From: JAMZMI01 sp049115715
GTDB lineage: Bacteria > Bacteroidota > Bacteroidia > Cytophagales > Cyclobacteriaceae
NCBI GenBank assembly: GCA_049115715.1
Contig: JAGDZQ010000015.1
Span: forward strand, 124,001-188,000
DNA length: 64,000 nucleotides
Direction of reading: 5' to 3'
Made by a program: the position numbers and the translations under genes
In this document: in pieces, positions 26,727 to 34,763 of the stretch
Layout of the letters: every line of letters starts with the position of its first letter
How positions within the stretch are numbered: position 1 is the stretch's first letter
The notes under the pieces: generated by a model
Seen by the model: only the letters and a program-made list of their open reading frames with translations
Database searches by the model: none
What the model was told of the DNA's origin: nothing

Positions 26727-28034
26727 ATGGCTTCATTCAGAGTCAAAGGCGGCAATCGCCTGAAGGGCACCCTTATACCTCAAGGTGCCAAAAACGAAGC
26801 ATTGCAAATCATTTCGGCTGTTTTGCTTACTGAAGGGACAGTCCATATTCATAAAATTCCTGCGATTAGAGATGTAATGAAGCTGATTGAGCTTCTTGCA
26901 GATCTTGGGGTGAAGACAGAGAAGACAGATGAGGAGTCTTATAAGTTCACTGCGAGTCAGGTAAACATGAAGTTTTTGGATTCAGATGAATTCAAAGAAA
27001 AGGCTGGATCTCTTCGTGGTTCGATTATGATATTGGGACCACTTCTGGCGAGATTTGGGAAGGGCAAAATGCCAAAACCTGGCGGTGACAAGATAGGCCG
27101 CAGAAGGTTGGATACGCACTTTGTGGGTTTTCAAAAGCTAGGAGCGAAGTTTAATTATGATTCTAAATCTGGTTTTTATACGGTTGATGGTTCTAAGCTA
27201 AAGGGAACTTACATGCACTTGGATGAGGCTTCCGTAACGGGTACGGCCAACATCGTAATGGCCGCTGTGCTTGCTGAAGGTACTACCACAATTTACAATG
27301 CGGCCTGTGAGCCTTATTTGCAGCAGCTATGCAACATGCTGGTGCGCATGGGTGCCAAGATTGAAGGTATAGGCAGCAATCTGTTGAAGATCGAAGGTGT
27401 TGAGTCTCTTGGCGGTACAGAGCATACGATGCTTCCTGACATGATTGAGATTGGGAGTTTTATTGGACTTGCTGCCATGACCAAATCTGAGATCACGATC
27501 AAAGATGCCCGAATCGATATGCTTGGGATAATCCCTGAGACTTTCCAAAGATTGGGCATCAAGCTAGAGTTTAGGGGGGATGATATTTTTATTCCTGCTC
27601 AAGAGCATTATGAAATAGAGTCATTTATTGACGGATCGATATTAACCGTGGCTGATGCTATATGGCCAGGGTTTACACCGGATTTGATCAGCATTATTTT
27701 GGTGACCGCTACTCAGGCAAAGGGTACGGTGATGGTTCATCAGAAGATGTTCGAAAGTAGGCTGTTTTTCGTGGATAAGCTTATTGATATGGGGGCACAG
27801 ATTATTCTATGTGATCCACACAGAGCGACTGTGATTGGGCTAGATCGATCGTTTGACCTTAGAGGAATCAATATGACTTCTCCGGATATTAGAGCAGGTG
27901 TGTCGCTTCTAATTGCCGCACTGTCAGCTGATGGTACAAGTACGATTCACAACGTAGAGCAGATAGACAGAGGTTATCAATTTATCGATAAGAGATTGAA
28001 CGCTCTTGGAGCTGATATCGAGCGATTTGACTAA
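26727..28034 (+). CDS. murA: UDP-N-acetylglucosamine 1-carboxyvinyltransferase MurA
   Basis: MurA catalyses the first committed step of peptidoglycan synthesis, transfer of enolpyruvate from PEP to UDP-GlcNAc. The 435-residue protein has the two-domain EPSP-synthase fold, the N-terminal GGNRLKGTLIPQGAKNEAL substrate loop and the LRGSIMILGPLLARFG segment. The catalytic-loop position normally held by Cys115 in E. coli is Asp121 here (PGGDKIG; codon GAC). That Cys is the fosfomycin target, and natural Asp variants are known to be active and resistant. It is co-transcribed with the DUF4290 gene. Confidence 0.97.
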   Translation: MASFRVKGGNRLKGTLIPQGAKNEALQIISAVLLTEGTVHIHKIPAIRDVMKLIELLADLGVKTEKTDEESYKFTASQVNMKFLDSDEFKEKAGSLRGSIMILGPLLARFGKGKMPKPGGDKIGRRRLDTHFVGFQKLGAKFNYDSKSGFYTVDGSKLKGTYMHLDEASVTGTANIVMAAVLAEGTTTIYNAACEPYLQQLCNMLVRMGAKIEGIGSNLLKIEGVESLGGTEHTMLPDMIEIGSFIGLAAMTKSEITIKDARIDMLGIIPETFQRLGIKLEFRGDDIFIPAQEHYEIESFIDGSILTVADAIWPGFTPDLISIILVTATQAKGTVMVHQKMFESRLFFVDKLIDMGAQIILCDPHRATVIGLDRSFDLRGINMTSPDIRAGVSLLIAALSADGTSTIHNVEQIDRGYQFIDKRLNALGADIERFD

Positions 28035-28040
28035 AATTAA

Positions 28041-28670
28041 TCACTTTTGTTCTACGAAAGCGAGTCTTAGTCCCATGGCTATAAATACAGCACCGGTGAT
28101 TTTCTGAAGGTACTTTCTTACGGAACTGTTGCTGGTAAACCAACTCCCTATTCGAGCGGATAGCAGTCCAACACAGGATAAGAACATAAGGGTGAAAAAG
28201 GCAAACATCAAGCCTAAGAGAGTGAGAGGGAGAGCTGAGTTTGAAGTTTCATCGACTACAATGAACTGTGGCAGAAAAGCGATAAAAAACAACGCCACTT
28301 TTGGGTTTAGGACATTGGTTAGGAGGGCGCTGTAAAATGTACGCTTTCCGGACGTTTTTCTACCTTCATCAATGTTCAATTCCTTTTTACCGATCATTGC
28401 TTGAACTCCTATAAAAATTAGATACCCGGCTCCCACGTATTTTACTATCATAAATGCTAAGGCGGAGGTTTGTAGAATCACGGATAGTCCAAGTGCTGCA
28501 AATACTGTGTGAACTAAAATTCCAAGTGATACGCCTATGGCAGATATGAGTCCTGCTCGTTTTCCGCCAGATATTCCTTTAGTCAATACGAAAATAGTAT
28601 CAGGCCCGGGAGAGATAATCAAGAGCCATGATAGGGTAATGAATAGGCCAATGTTTTGGATGTTTTCCAT
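28041..28670 (-). CDS. LysE/RhtB-family amino-acid exporter
   Basis: This inner-membrane exporter belongs to the LysE superfamily (RhtB/threonine-efflux branch). The 209-residue protein has about six hydrophobic segments and the family signature SPGPDTIFVLTKGISGGKRAG near the N-terminus. Substrates in the family include homoserine, threonine and other amino acids; the specific one cannot be deduced. It is convergent with murA, with only six bases between the genes. Confidence 0.92.
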   Translation of the reverse strand: MENIQNIGLFITLSWLLIISPGPDTIFVLTKGISGGKRAGLISAIGVSLGILVHTVFAALGLSVILQTSALAFMIVKYVGAGYLIFIGVQAMIGKKELNIDEGRKTSGKRTFYSALLTNVLNPKVALFFIAFLPQFIVVDETSNSALPLTLLGLMFAFFTLMFLSCVGLLSARIGSWFTSNSSVRKYLQKITGAVFIAMGLRLAFVEQK

Positions 28671-28729
28671 ATTTCAATCTTCGTTGTGACAAGAAAAAGG
28701 ATAATTAATAATCGTTTTAAGAAAGAAAT

Positions 28730-29017
28730 TTATTCAGCTTTAAATTTATCTTTTGTTAAGTCAAATTTTATTGAAACTATTCTGCCATTTTCCTCTATCA
28801 CTTCATCTGCCTCTTCCGAAGCAATATCAAGAAATTGTTGTGTGAATGTTTCGCTTGCCTCCCTTATGCCAGACCATTCAGGGGAATCAAAAACTAAATC
28901 TCTTGCTTTCCCAAACTCCAGGTTCTTTCTTTCAACTAGAATTTTAATCGTCTCAATTGGAGAAGATCCTGTGGATTTTAATTCTTTAATAAGACTATTG
29001 ATATCACTTTGTTCCAT
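28730..29017 (-). CDS. Small acidic protein of unknown function
   Basis: Not recognised. The predicted 95-residue cytoplasmic protein is helical and acidic, with an N-terminal segment INSLIKELKSTGSSPIETIK that looks like a packed helical pair and a C-terminal strand-like GRIVSIKFDL. No signal peptide or membrane segment is seen. It lies 69 bases downstream of the anti-sigma factor gene on the same strand and may belong to that operon or have its own promoter. Codon use looks like that of its neighbours. Confidence 0.6.
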   Translation of the reverse strand: MEQSDINSLIKELKSTGSSPIETIKILVERKNLEFGKARDLVFDSPEWSGIREASETFTQQFLDIASEEADEVIEENGRIVSIKFDLTKDKFKAE

Positions 29018-29086
29018 ATGAGTGGGTAGTTATTTCAATTAAGTGTATTTAATTATTTCATTCAAGTAAGGTTTGCGAAATCCTGT

Positions 29087-29872
29087 CTAAGTATTCCCAA
29101 TCACTTGTAAAGTCTCTAAAGTAGGATTTACACTCCCTCCGTTTGGTTCTATGGTTACTGCAAAAGCGTCTGCTTGCTCAATGTTTTTCATGATTTGAAA
29201 GCGACCCTTGTATGTGTCAAATATTCCGGCATTTATAGGTTTTCCATCTACTAGAGCCCAAAGTTGATATTGTTTGTTTGCAGGTAAGCTTTGCATTGAT
29301 CCAGTATTGAAAAGAACTTTTTTATTTGTCTTGTTCCAGTAAATGACAGCTGAAGCATTGGGAGAATTTTCCGTGCCCGCCAAAATAACCCTTCTGTAAT
29401 CCGGGCTGATCAGCACAGCGATATCTTGTTGAAGGTTTGTGAAGTCGCTGTTAACCTTGTTGAAGTTTTGAGCAAGCTCAAGGTTTTGTGCAACAAGCAT
29501 ACTTAATTCTTGATCTGTGGTTTTCCATTGAGTCCAAAAATAGAAAGCGGACAGTGCTGAAAGCATCGCAATCAGTCCACTTGCTGCCACCATCAATTTC
29601 CATTTTTTCCCAGAGCTAGATTTTTCAGTAGAAGGGTTCATTTCAAGCATTACCGAAGGGTTTTCCATGACCATTCTTTTGACGGCAGGAGAAGGATTTA
29701 CACCATAATGAAATGCCAACGACTCAAGTAGTTTTTCAATTTTATAATATTCCAACCTGACTTCTTCATCCTGAGTAAGTAAGGCTTCAACCTCTTGCTG
29801 ATTCTCATGAGACAATTCACCTGTCAGATACGATTCCAGATAACCTTGCGATATGATTTCCTCTTTATTCAA
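29087..29872 (-). CDS. RskA-like anti-sigma factor
   Basis: This is a single-pass membrane anti-sigma factor. The cytoplasmic N-terminal region (1-90) should bind the sigma factor encoded just upstream. A transmembrane helix lies at about 92-113, followed by a short coiled coil and a periplasmic RskA-type domain (AVIYWNKTNKKVLF ... YQLWALVDGKPINAGIFD). Length is 261 residues. Its start overlaps the sigma factor gene by 8 bases, so stoichiometric translation is likely. Release of the sigma factor by regulated proteolysis, possibly involving RseP, is an inference from the family. Confidence 0.9.
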   Translation of the reverse strand: MNKEEIISQGYLESYLTGELSHENQQEVEALLTQDEEVRLEYYKIEKLLESLAFHYGVNPSPAVKRMVMENPSVMLEMNPSTEKSSSGKKWKLMVAASGLIAMLSALSAFYFWTQWKTTDQELSMLVAQNLELAQNFNKVNSDFTNLQQDIAVLISPDYRRVILAGTENSPNASAVIYWNKTNKKVLFNTGSMQSLPANKQYQLWALVDGKPINAGIFDTYKGRFQIMKNIEQADAFAVTIEPNGGSVNPTLETLQVIGNT

Positions 29873-30410
29873 AATCCTTACTTAATTCTGTTCTTACACT
29901 TTTCAAACAACTTCTTAGCTTGGTTTTGACCGACCCAAGAGGAATGTCTTCGTTTTTGCTAATCTCAGTGTGAGAATAACCCATAAAAAAATTAAGATGA
30001 ATAAGCTTTCGGCAAATTTCCTTAAGCCCATTTAGAACATCAGATAGTCCTATGAAATCCTCTTTTTTACTTGAGATTTCTGGTATATCTACGTACTTAT
30101 CCAAGTCGTTAGATTTTTCTGAAGCTTTAAATTCTTTAGATCTTCTTTTATCGATCGCTTGGTTTCTTGCTATCCGATACATCCATGTAAACAACGTACC
30201 TTTAGATTCTTCGTATCTATCTATTTGGTTCCAGATTTTCACAAAGACGTCTTGCAAGGTTTCCTCGGCGGCCTCATTATTATTGAGTGTTTTATGAATG
30301 ATTCCATAAAGAGCATGCGAGTAGTGGTCATAGAGGTAATCAAGAGCAGTGGTGTCTCTTTTCCTCAACCTTTTCACCAAAAGAGAAGTAATGTCAGTGG
30401 GGGTTTCCAA
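29865..30410 (-). CDS. ECF RNA polymerase sigma factor
   Basis: This is an alternative sigma factor of 181 residues. Region 2 covers about 12-80 (LYDHYSHALYGII ... LFTWMYRIARNQAIDKRR), and region 4 covers about 120-172 with the helix-turn-helix MGYSHTEISKNEDIPLGSVK. It has no C-terminal extension. The downstream overlapping gene encodes a membrane anti-sigma factor, so the pair is a standard cell-envelope signalling module. It is divergent from a GH113-like gene, which might be a target, though no shared promoter was identified. Confidence 0.95.
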   Translation of the reverse strand: METPTDITSLLVKRLRKRDTTALDYLYDHYSHALYGIIHKTLNNNEAAEETLQDVFVKIWNQIDRYEESKGTLFTWMYRIARNQAIDKRRSKEFKASEKSNDLDKYVDIPEISSKKEDFIGLSDVLNGLKEICRKLIHLNFFMGYSHTEISKNEDIPLGSVKTKLRSCLKSVRTELSKDFE

Positions 30411-30455
30411 AACTTAGTTTTTATTTAATCCTTAAATTATGAATTGTTTAGGTCA

Positions 30456-31478
30456 ATGAAAGCGCTACTAAAATATTTTATTCCAATCCTTCTGATATTT
30501 TCATTGTGCCATACCAGTTCAGGTCAAGGACATAAACCAAGAAAAAAGATCAATGGAACTAGTTTGGTAAACCCACCAAGTCCAGTAAAAATAGAAACGA
30601 TTGAGTCCGTTACTAGAATTAACTCGGATTGGGTAGCGATCATCCCATATGCGTTTTGTCGTCAGAACGAGCCAGGTGTATATTTCAATAACAACAGGCA
30701 GTGGTGGGGGGAAAAGGTGGAAGGAACCAAAGAATTGATCAAGATGTCTCAGAAATGTAAGCTCAATGTGATGGTAAAACCCCACATCTGGATGGGAGGA
30801 GGGTTTATTGGCAACTATGATTTGAATAGTGAAGAAAAGTGGTTGGAGTGGGAAGAAAGCTATGAAAAGTATATCATGACCTTTGCCAAAGTATCTCAAT
30901 CACTTGACGTTCCGCTACTTTGCATTGGGACAGAGCTCAAGAAAGCAGTCAAGAGAGAAAAATACTGGAGGTCACTCATAGATAAGGTTCGAGATGTCTA
31001 TTGTGGTCAAATTACCTATGCATCAAATTGGGATAATTATAATGAAGTGAAATTTTGGGATGCACTTGATTACATAGGGGTAGATGCTTACTTCCCTCTG
31101 GTGGATGGGAAAACTCCCGAAGCGTCTGAAATAGAATCTGCTTGGGGAGCAACTAAGCTTGATTTAAAAGCAGTAAGTAAGCGATATGATGTTCCAGTAC
31201 TTTTTACAGAATATGGATATCAAAGTGTCGATGGGGCTGCTGGGAAGCATTGGGAAGTAAATACCTCATCTAGCTATCTAAATATGGAAGTCCAGTCGAG
31301 ATCATACGAATGTCTTTTCAGGTCATTCTGGAATGAAGAATGGTTTGCTGGAGGTTTTCTTTGGAAATGGCACCTAAAAGAAAACGCAGGTGGAGAGGGA
31401 GACCCAAACTTTACTCCACAGGGGAAACCTGTAGAAGCAGTGATCAAAAAATGGTATGGGACTGTTCCAAAAGGCTAA
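30456..31478 (+). CDS. Glycoside hydrolase, GH113-like TIM barrel
   Basis: This exported hydrolase is related to family GH113, whose known members are beta-mannanases. The ATG chosen gives a 340-residue protein with a clean signal peptide (about 1-24); a TTG 12 bases upstream would add four residues. The catalytic acid/base is likely Glu160 (CIGTELKKA) and the nucleophile Glu252 (FTEYGYQS). Supporting motifs are VKPHIW, ASNWDNYNEV and DYIGVDAYFPL. It is not in a polysaccharide utilisation locus. A role in cell-wall or exopolysaccharide turnover is as plausible as mannan degradation. Confidence 0.85.
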   Translation: MKALLKYFIPILLIFSLCHTSSGQGHKPRKKINGTSLVNPPSPVKIETIESVTRINSDWVAIIPYAFCRQNEPGVYFNNNRQWWGEKVEGTKELIKMSQKCKLNVMVKPHIWMGGGFIGNYDLNSEEKWLEWEESYEKYIMTFAKVSQSLDVPLLCIGTELKKAVKREKYWRSLIDKVRDVYCGQITYASNWDNYNEVKFWDALDYIGVDAYFPLVDGKTPEASEIESAWGATKLDLKAVSKRYDVPVLFTEYGYQSVDGAAGKHWEVNTSSSYLNMEVQSRSYECLFRSFWNEEWFAGGFLWKWHLKENAGGEGDPNFTPQGKPVEAVIKKWYGTVPKG

Positions 31479-31541
31479 TTGCAGTAAGTACTAAAATTCC
31501 ATTTACAGAGCATTCTTAGCCTTACAGGTAATTCTTCATGT

Positions 31542-32150
31542 CTAAAGAATAGTGCCGCAAGCAATCTTAGTATTTGGGTGACCATGATTATGGCTATGCG
31601 AGGGATCGCATTCTCCCGTGAAATCATCATGTTTGTCATGTATAATTACCTGAAGCCCCATGATGTCTCGTGAATCACCGCTGGCAAGTCTCCATAAATC
31701 AGTTTTGATTGTAAGCGAACCCGATCCATCATACCCTACGCTTACGTTTCCAAAATCTCCAGCGAAAGGCTTGGCCCATGGAATTCCTAAGCTTTTTTCA
31801 TTACAAAATTTTTCAGTACTTCCAGAGTTCCAGTGATGTTTTGGTTGCTCACATGTGCCGTGATGCATATGTACAGCATGGATGGTGTTTGGAGTAAATC
31901 CAACTAAATCTATCGTCATGGTAACCACAGAATCTAACTGATGAACAGTGACACTTCCTCTAGCCTCACTTGTTTGAATGAAAGTAGAATCAGTATCAGC
32001 TAGAATTTGAAAAAGCTCAGCTGAAGCCTCAACATCGTAAACGACATCTGGCTCTGATTCAGCGTCATCACAAGACGAGGTTAACGTCATTAGTATTAGT
32101 GCGAGGGGTAAAAATTTAAGTAGACTTACCATTTTAATCTTCATCTTCAA
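31542..32150 (-). CDS. Cu/Zn superoxide dismutase-family lipoprotein lacking zinc histidines
   Basis: This is a SodC-family protein, 202 residues, with a lipoprotein signal (LTSSC, Cys27). Copper ligands are readable: His94 and His96 (HAVHMHHG), His106 (HHWN) and His171 (IIHDKHDD). The disulfide cysteines are Cys100 and Cys198. Canonical SodC has two further zinc histidines between the bridging His and the GDLGN motif. Here no histidine occurs between 106 and 171, and the position before AGDFGN is Phe129. The active-site Arg is replaced by Lys195. It therefore resembles copper-only SODs. A His-rich stretch (SHSHNHGHP) lies near the end. It probably detoxifies superoxide in the periplasm or at the surface. 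Confidence 0.85.
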   Translation of the reverse strand: MKMKIKMVSLLKFLPLALILMTLTSSCDDAESEPDVVYDVEASAELFQILADTDSTFIQTSEARGSVTVHQLDSVVTMTIDLVGFTPNTIHAVHMHHGTCEQPKHHWNSGSTEKFCNEKSLGIPWAKPFAGDFGNVSVGYDGSGSLTIKTDLWRLASGDSRDIMGLQVIIHDKHDDFTGECDPSHSHNHGHPNTKIACGTIL

Positions 32151-32532
32151 AGCGTTATCGTCGTAATGTAATCAGCTATATGAGTATGATAACCATGTTT
32201 TTCTCCCAAGTCCTTTTTACAAGGAAGTCCTTTTCCTTGGTTTGAAACAGAAGTACTGAAATCTTTGATGCTGTTTTGCCATTAAAATTAACAATACATG
32301 GGTGAAAATCGTATGGAAAGGAGAGCTTGATTTGTCACTTCATCAATTCTATCAAAGTCTTTGACCACTCTTTGTCTTGAACATTGCGAATTAATATTTT
32401 CTGGAAAGCAAAAAAGTAAATTCTGAGTGGCTTAAAAAAATGAAAAAGGGTTAGAAAAGAAAAAGGCTTAATGAAACATTATTTAACTTGAGTGACACTA
32501 ACGGATTGATTAAAGTTTATACCTATACTAAA
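32151..32532. other. Intergenic region between sodC-like gene and coiled-coil gene
   Basis: This gap of about 380 bases lies between divergent genes and should contain both promoters. The minus strand has a coding-like open stretch ending in TGA at 32335-32337 (residues such as NVQDKEWSKTLIELMK), without an ATG and preceded by oligo-T codons. It may be a fragment or chance in A-rich DNA. No RNA gene or strong terminator is visible. Confidence 0.4.
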
Positions 32533-32844
32533 ATGGCAAAGAAGACAACTAAAAACGAAAAGGTAGAAAAAGAAGAAAAAGTAGATGCTAAAGGACAAGT
32601 AGAAGGGATTCTTTCGGAGTTGGGAAAGAAGATAGATCATCTTATTGTGGAGACTAAGGGAGCGAAAGATGATGTAAGAGAAGAAGTAGAAAATAAAATC
32701 AAAGAACTCAAAAACAAGAAAGAAAAGCTTGAGGATGATTTTAAAGAATATAAAGACAAGGAGAAATGGAATGACGCCAAAAGCCATTTGAGCTCAGCAA
32801 TTGATGAGCTGAAGAAGGCTTTGGGAGCGGTGATAAAAAAGTAG
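32533..32844 (+). CDS. Small Lys/Glu-rich coiled-coil protein
   Basis: Not recognised. The predicted protein of 103 residues is almost entirely charged helix, with heptad-like patterning (KIKELKNKKEKLEDDFKEYK) and an amphipathic C-terminus (LSSAIDELKKALGAVIKK). The chosen ATG fits a leader without Shine-Dalgarno; an ATG-less extension of 15 residues upstream is possible but less likely. The composition resembles small stress or histone-like helical proteins of Bacteroidota, but no family is assigned. A good intrinsic terminator follows the stop, which supports a real monocistronic gene. Confidence 0.7.
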   Translation: MAKKTTKNEKVEKEEKVDAKGQVEGILSELGKKIDHLIVETKGAKDDVREEVENKIKELKNKKEKLEDDFKEYKDKEKWNDAKSHLSSAIDELKKALGAVIKK

Positions 32845-32893
32845 CTAAGTTTTCTGCTTCTTGTGACAAAATCGGTTTCCTAACCAGATAAAG

Positions 32894-32918
32894 AGACACC
32901 TAGAGTGTCTTTTTTTTG
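32894..32918 (+). terminator. Intrinsic terminator after the coiled-coil gene
   Basis: AGACAC and GTGTCT form a 6-bp stem around a 5-base loop, followed by eight T residues. It sits 50 bases after the stop of the coiled-coil gene and before the convergent nucleoside phosphorylase gene. Confidence 0.75.
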
Positions 32919-32930
32919 AAAATAGATTAG

Positions 32931-33788
32931 TCAAATCCTATCCAGAACCTTTTTAATCAAAGAATCAATCACCTTATTAGGATCTTTTGAGAATCGGTTT
33001 CTGATTCTATTTGCAATAATGGCGTTAACACTTACCATTTCATGGCCAAGGAGTTTGGCAAGGGCATAATATCCTGCTGTCTCCATCTCAAGATTGGTTA
33101 ACCAAAACCCATCATGATGAAAGTAATTGAGTTTTTCTATTAGTTTCGGGTACTTGATTGGAACCCTGATTTCTCGTCCCTGAGGAGCATAGAATCCATG
33201 ACAAGTAAGTGTATTGCCCAATGTCATGACTTCTCTAAACTGCTCAATAAGGCTGTCTGATGCTCTAACACAGTAGGGTAAATACGGAAGGCCTATCGTT
33301 TCTTTTAACTTTTCACTCACCTCGAGTTCCAGTCCCTGCATCTCCATTTTGTAGAAGTGGATCAATGGATCCAAGCCTATCCCGTACTCGCTTATTACGT
33401 GACTTCCAAGTCGGATATCTTCCTGAATGCTCGCGGAGGTGCCAATTCTGACAATTTTAAGCTGTTTCTTTTTTGCCTTAGGTTCCCGTTTTTTTAAGTC
33501 AATATTCACAATCGAATCCAACTCAGTCATCAGTATCTCTACATTGTCTGTTCCCATTCCCGTGCTGATGACGGTAATTCTCTTCCCCTTGTAGTTGCCA
33601 ACATGGGTGATGAATTCACGCTTGTTCATTTCAAACTCAACATGATCAAAATGTCTGGAAACGCGATGTACTCTACCGGGATCACCCACGGTAATGATCT
33701 TATCTGAAACGTGCTCTGGTTTTAAGTTAAGATGATAGATGCTTCCATCTGGGTTTACTATGAGGTCTGTTTCCGAATAAGTTGGCAT
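32931..33788 (-). CDS. Nucleoside phosphorylase (uridine phosphorylase-like)
   Basis: This enzyme of the PNP/UDP phosphorylase family cleaves nucleosides with phosphate to base and ribose-1-phosphate, in nucleoside salvage. The 285-residue protein has the early ITVGDPGRVHRVS motif, ITVISTGMGTDNVEI, the phosphate-binding IVRIGTSASIQ and NLEMETAGYYALAKLLG near the 2'-OH-binding Glu. The fold and motifs are closest to uridine phosphorylases of the phylum, but base specificity is not certain. It is a single gene convergent with the coiled-coil gene. Confidence 0.88.
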   Translation of the reverse strand: MPTYSETDLIVNPDGSIYHLNLKPEHVSDKIITVGDPGRVHRVSRHFDHVEFEMNKREFITHVGNYKGKRITVISTGMGTDNVEILMTELDSIVNIDLKKREPKAKKKQLKIVRIGTSASIQEDIRLGSHVISEYGIGLDPLIHFYKMEMQGLELEVSEKLKETIGLPYLPYCVRASDSLIEQFREVMTLGNTLTCHGFYAPQGREIRVPIKYPKLIEKLNYFHHDGFWLTNLEMETAGYYALAKLLGHEMVSVNAIIANRIRNRFSKDPNKVIDSLIKKVLDRI

Positions 33789-33997
33789 TGATGATACTTA
33801 GGATTGCCTTCAAGATAGTTTCTGATTTGTTTAAAACAAATTTTGAGGTATTACCTTTCGATCAATTAATGATTTATCCTGACTAAATTAATGATAAACC
33901 GCTATTAATAATATTTTAAATATTGGTTGCTCGGCGGGAGTTGATATTTTTTGATTTTATTTTCTACTATCTTTCTTTTTGGTTATTTCACTCTTCA

Positions 33998-34762
33998 ATG
34001 AATCGACGAATATTTTCTAAGCAATTAGCCTTGCTAGGTGCAGGGTTTTCCATCATTCCTTCCTGTGGGTTTGAGAATCAGAAGTTTATTTTAAAAGACG
34101 GAATGAAGATTGCCTTTATCGGTGATAGCATTACTCAAGCAGGGGGGTATATCGAACTCTTGAGATCATTTATAGCAAAACGGTACCCCGATAAAAAAGT
34201 AGAGTTGATTAATCTTGGATTGAGTGGAGAAACGATCACAGGGTTGACTGAAGAAAGTCATCCGGGTCCAAGACCGTATTTGTTTGATAGATTAGAAAGT
34301 CTTTTGGATGAGCATAAACCGGATGTTGCCTTTTACTGCTACGGTATTAATTGTGGGATATATCAGCCGTTCTCACAGGATACTATGGATCGATATAAAC
34401 AAGGGTTCGAAAGAATTGAGAAGGAGACGACTTCAAGAAATATCGAATTGGTTTTAATGACACCACCTCCTTTTGCCTTAACAGATGAGCAGAAGAATAC
34501 GTTGCTTTCTGAAAATTTGGAAATTTATACATGGCAAAAACCATGGCCGGATTACGATGAGGATGTCATGATCAAAGAATACGAGTTTGTCAAACAATTC
34601 GCTGAGTCGGAAGAATACCGCTTAATAGATATTAGAACTCCTCTTTTTGCCCAAAAGGAAAAGGCATATTCTGTCGACCCTATTCACCCCAATGAAACTG
34701 GTCATGGGATTATTGCCTCAGCAATTGTAAAGCAATTGTTTGAGGAGAAAGTATCGTTTTAG
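33998..34762 (+). CDS. SGNH/GDSL-family hydrolase, predicted lipoprotein
   Basis: This is a secreted or lipid-anchored esterase-like hydrolase. The ATG chosen gives a 254-residue protein with a lipoprotein signal (IIPSC, Cys23). Longer in-frame readings start in a Phe/Tyr-rich leader that is not a credible N-terminus. Block I is IGDSITQAGG with nucleophile Ser44, Gly appears in LGLSGET, Asn in CYGINCG, and the Asp/His pair in DPIHPNETGHG. The substrate may be an acetylated sugar or lipid. It is convergent with trhO, one base apart. Confidence 0.85.
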   Translation: MNRRIFSKQLALLGAGFSIIPSCGFENQKFILKDGMKIAFIGDSITQAGGYIELLRSFIAKRYPDKKVELINLGLSGETITGLTEESHPGPRPYLFDRLESLLDEHKPDVAFYCYGINCGIYQPFSQDTMDRYKQGFERIEKETTSRNIELVLMTPPPFALTDEQKNTLLSENLEIYTWQKPWPDYDEDVMIKEYEFVKQFAESEEYRLIDIRTPLFAQKEKAYSVDPIHPNETGHGIIASAIVKQLFEEKVSF

Positions 34763-34763
34763 T

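Noticed and set aside
32335..32460. Minus-strand coding-like stretch before the coiled-coil gene
   Set aside because: No start codon, and half of the residues come from oligo-T runs in A-rich DNA; too weak to call a gene remnant.
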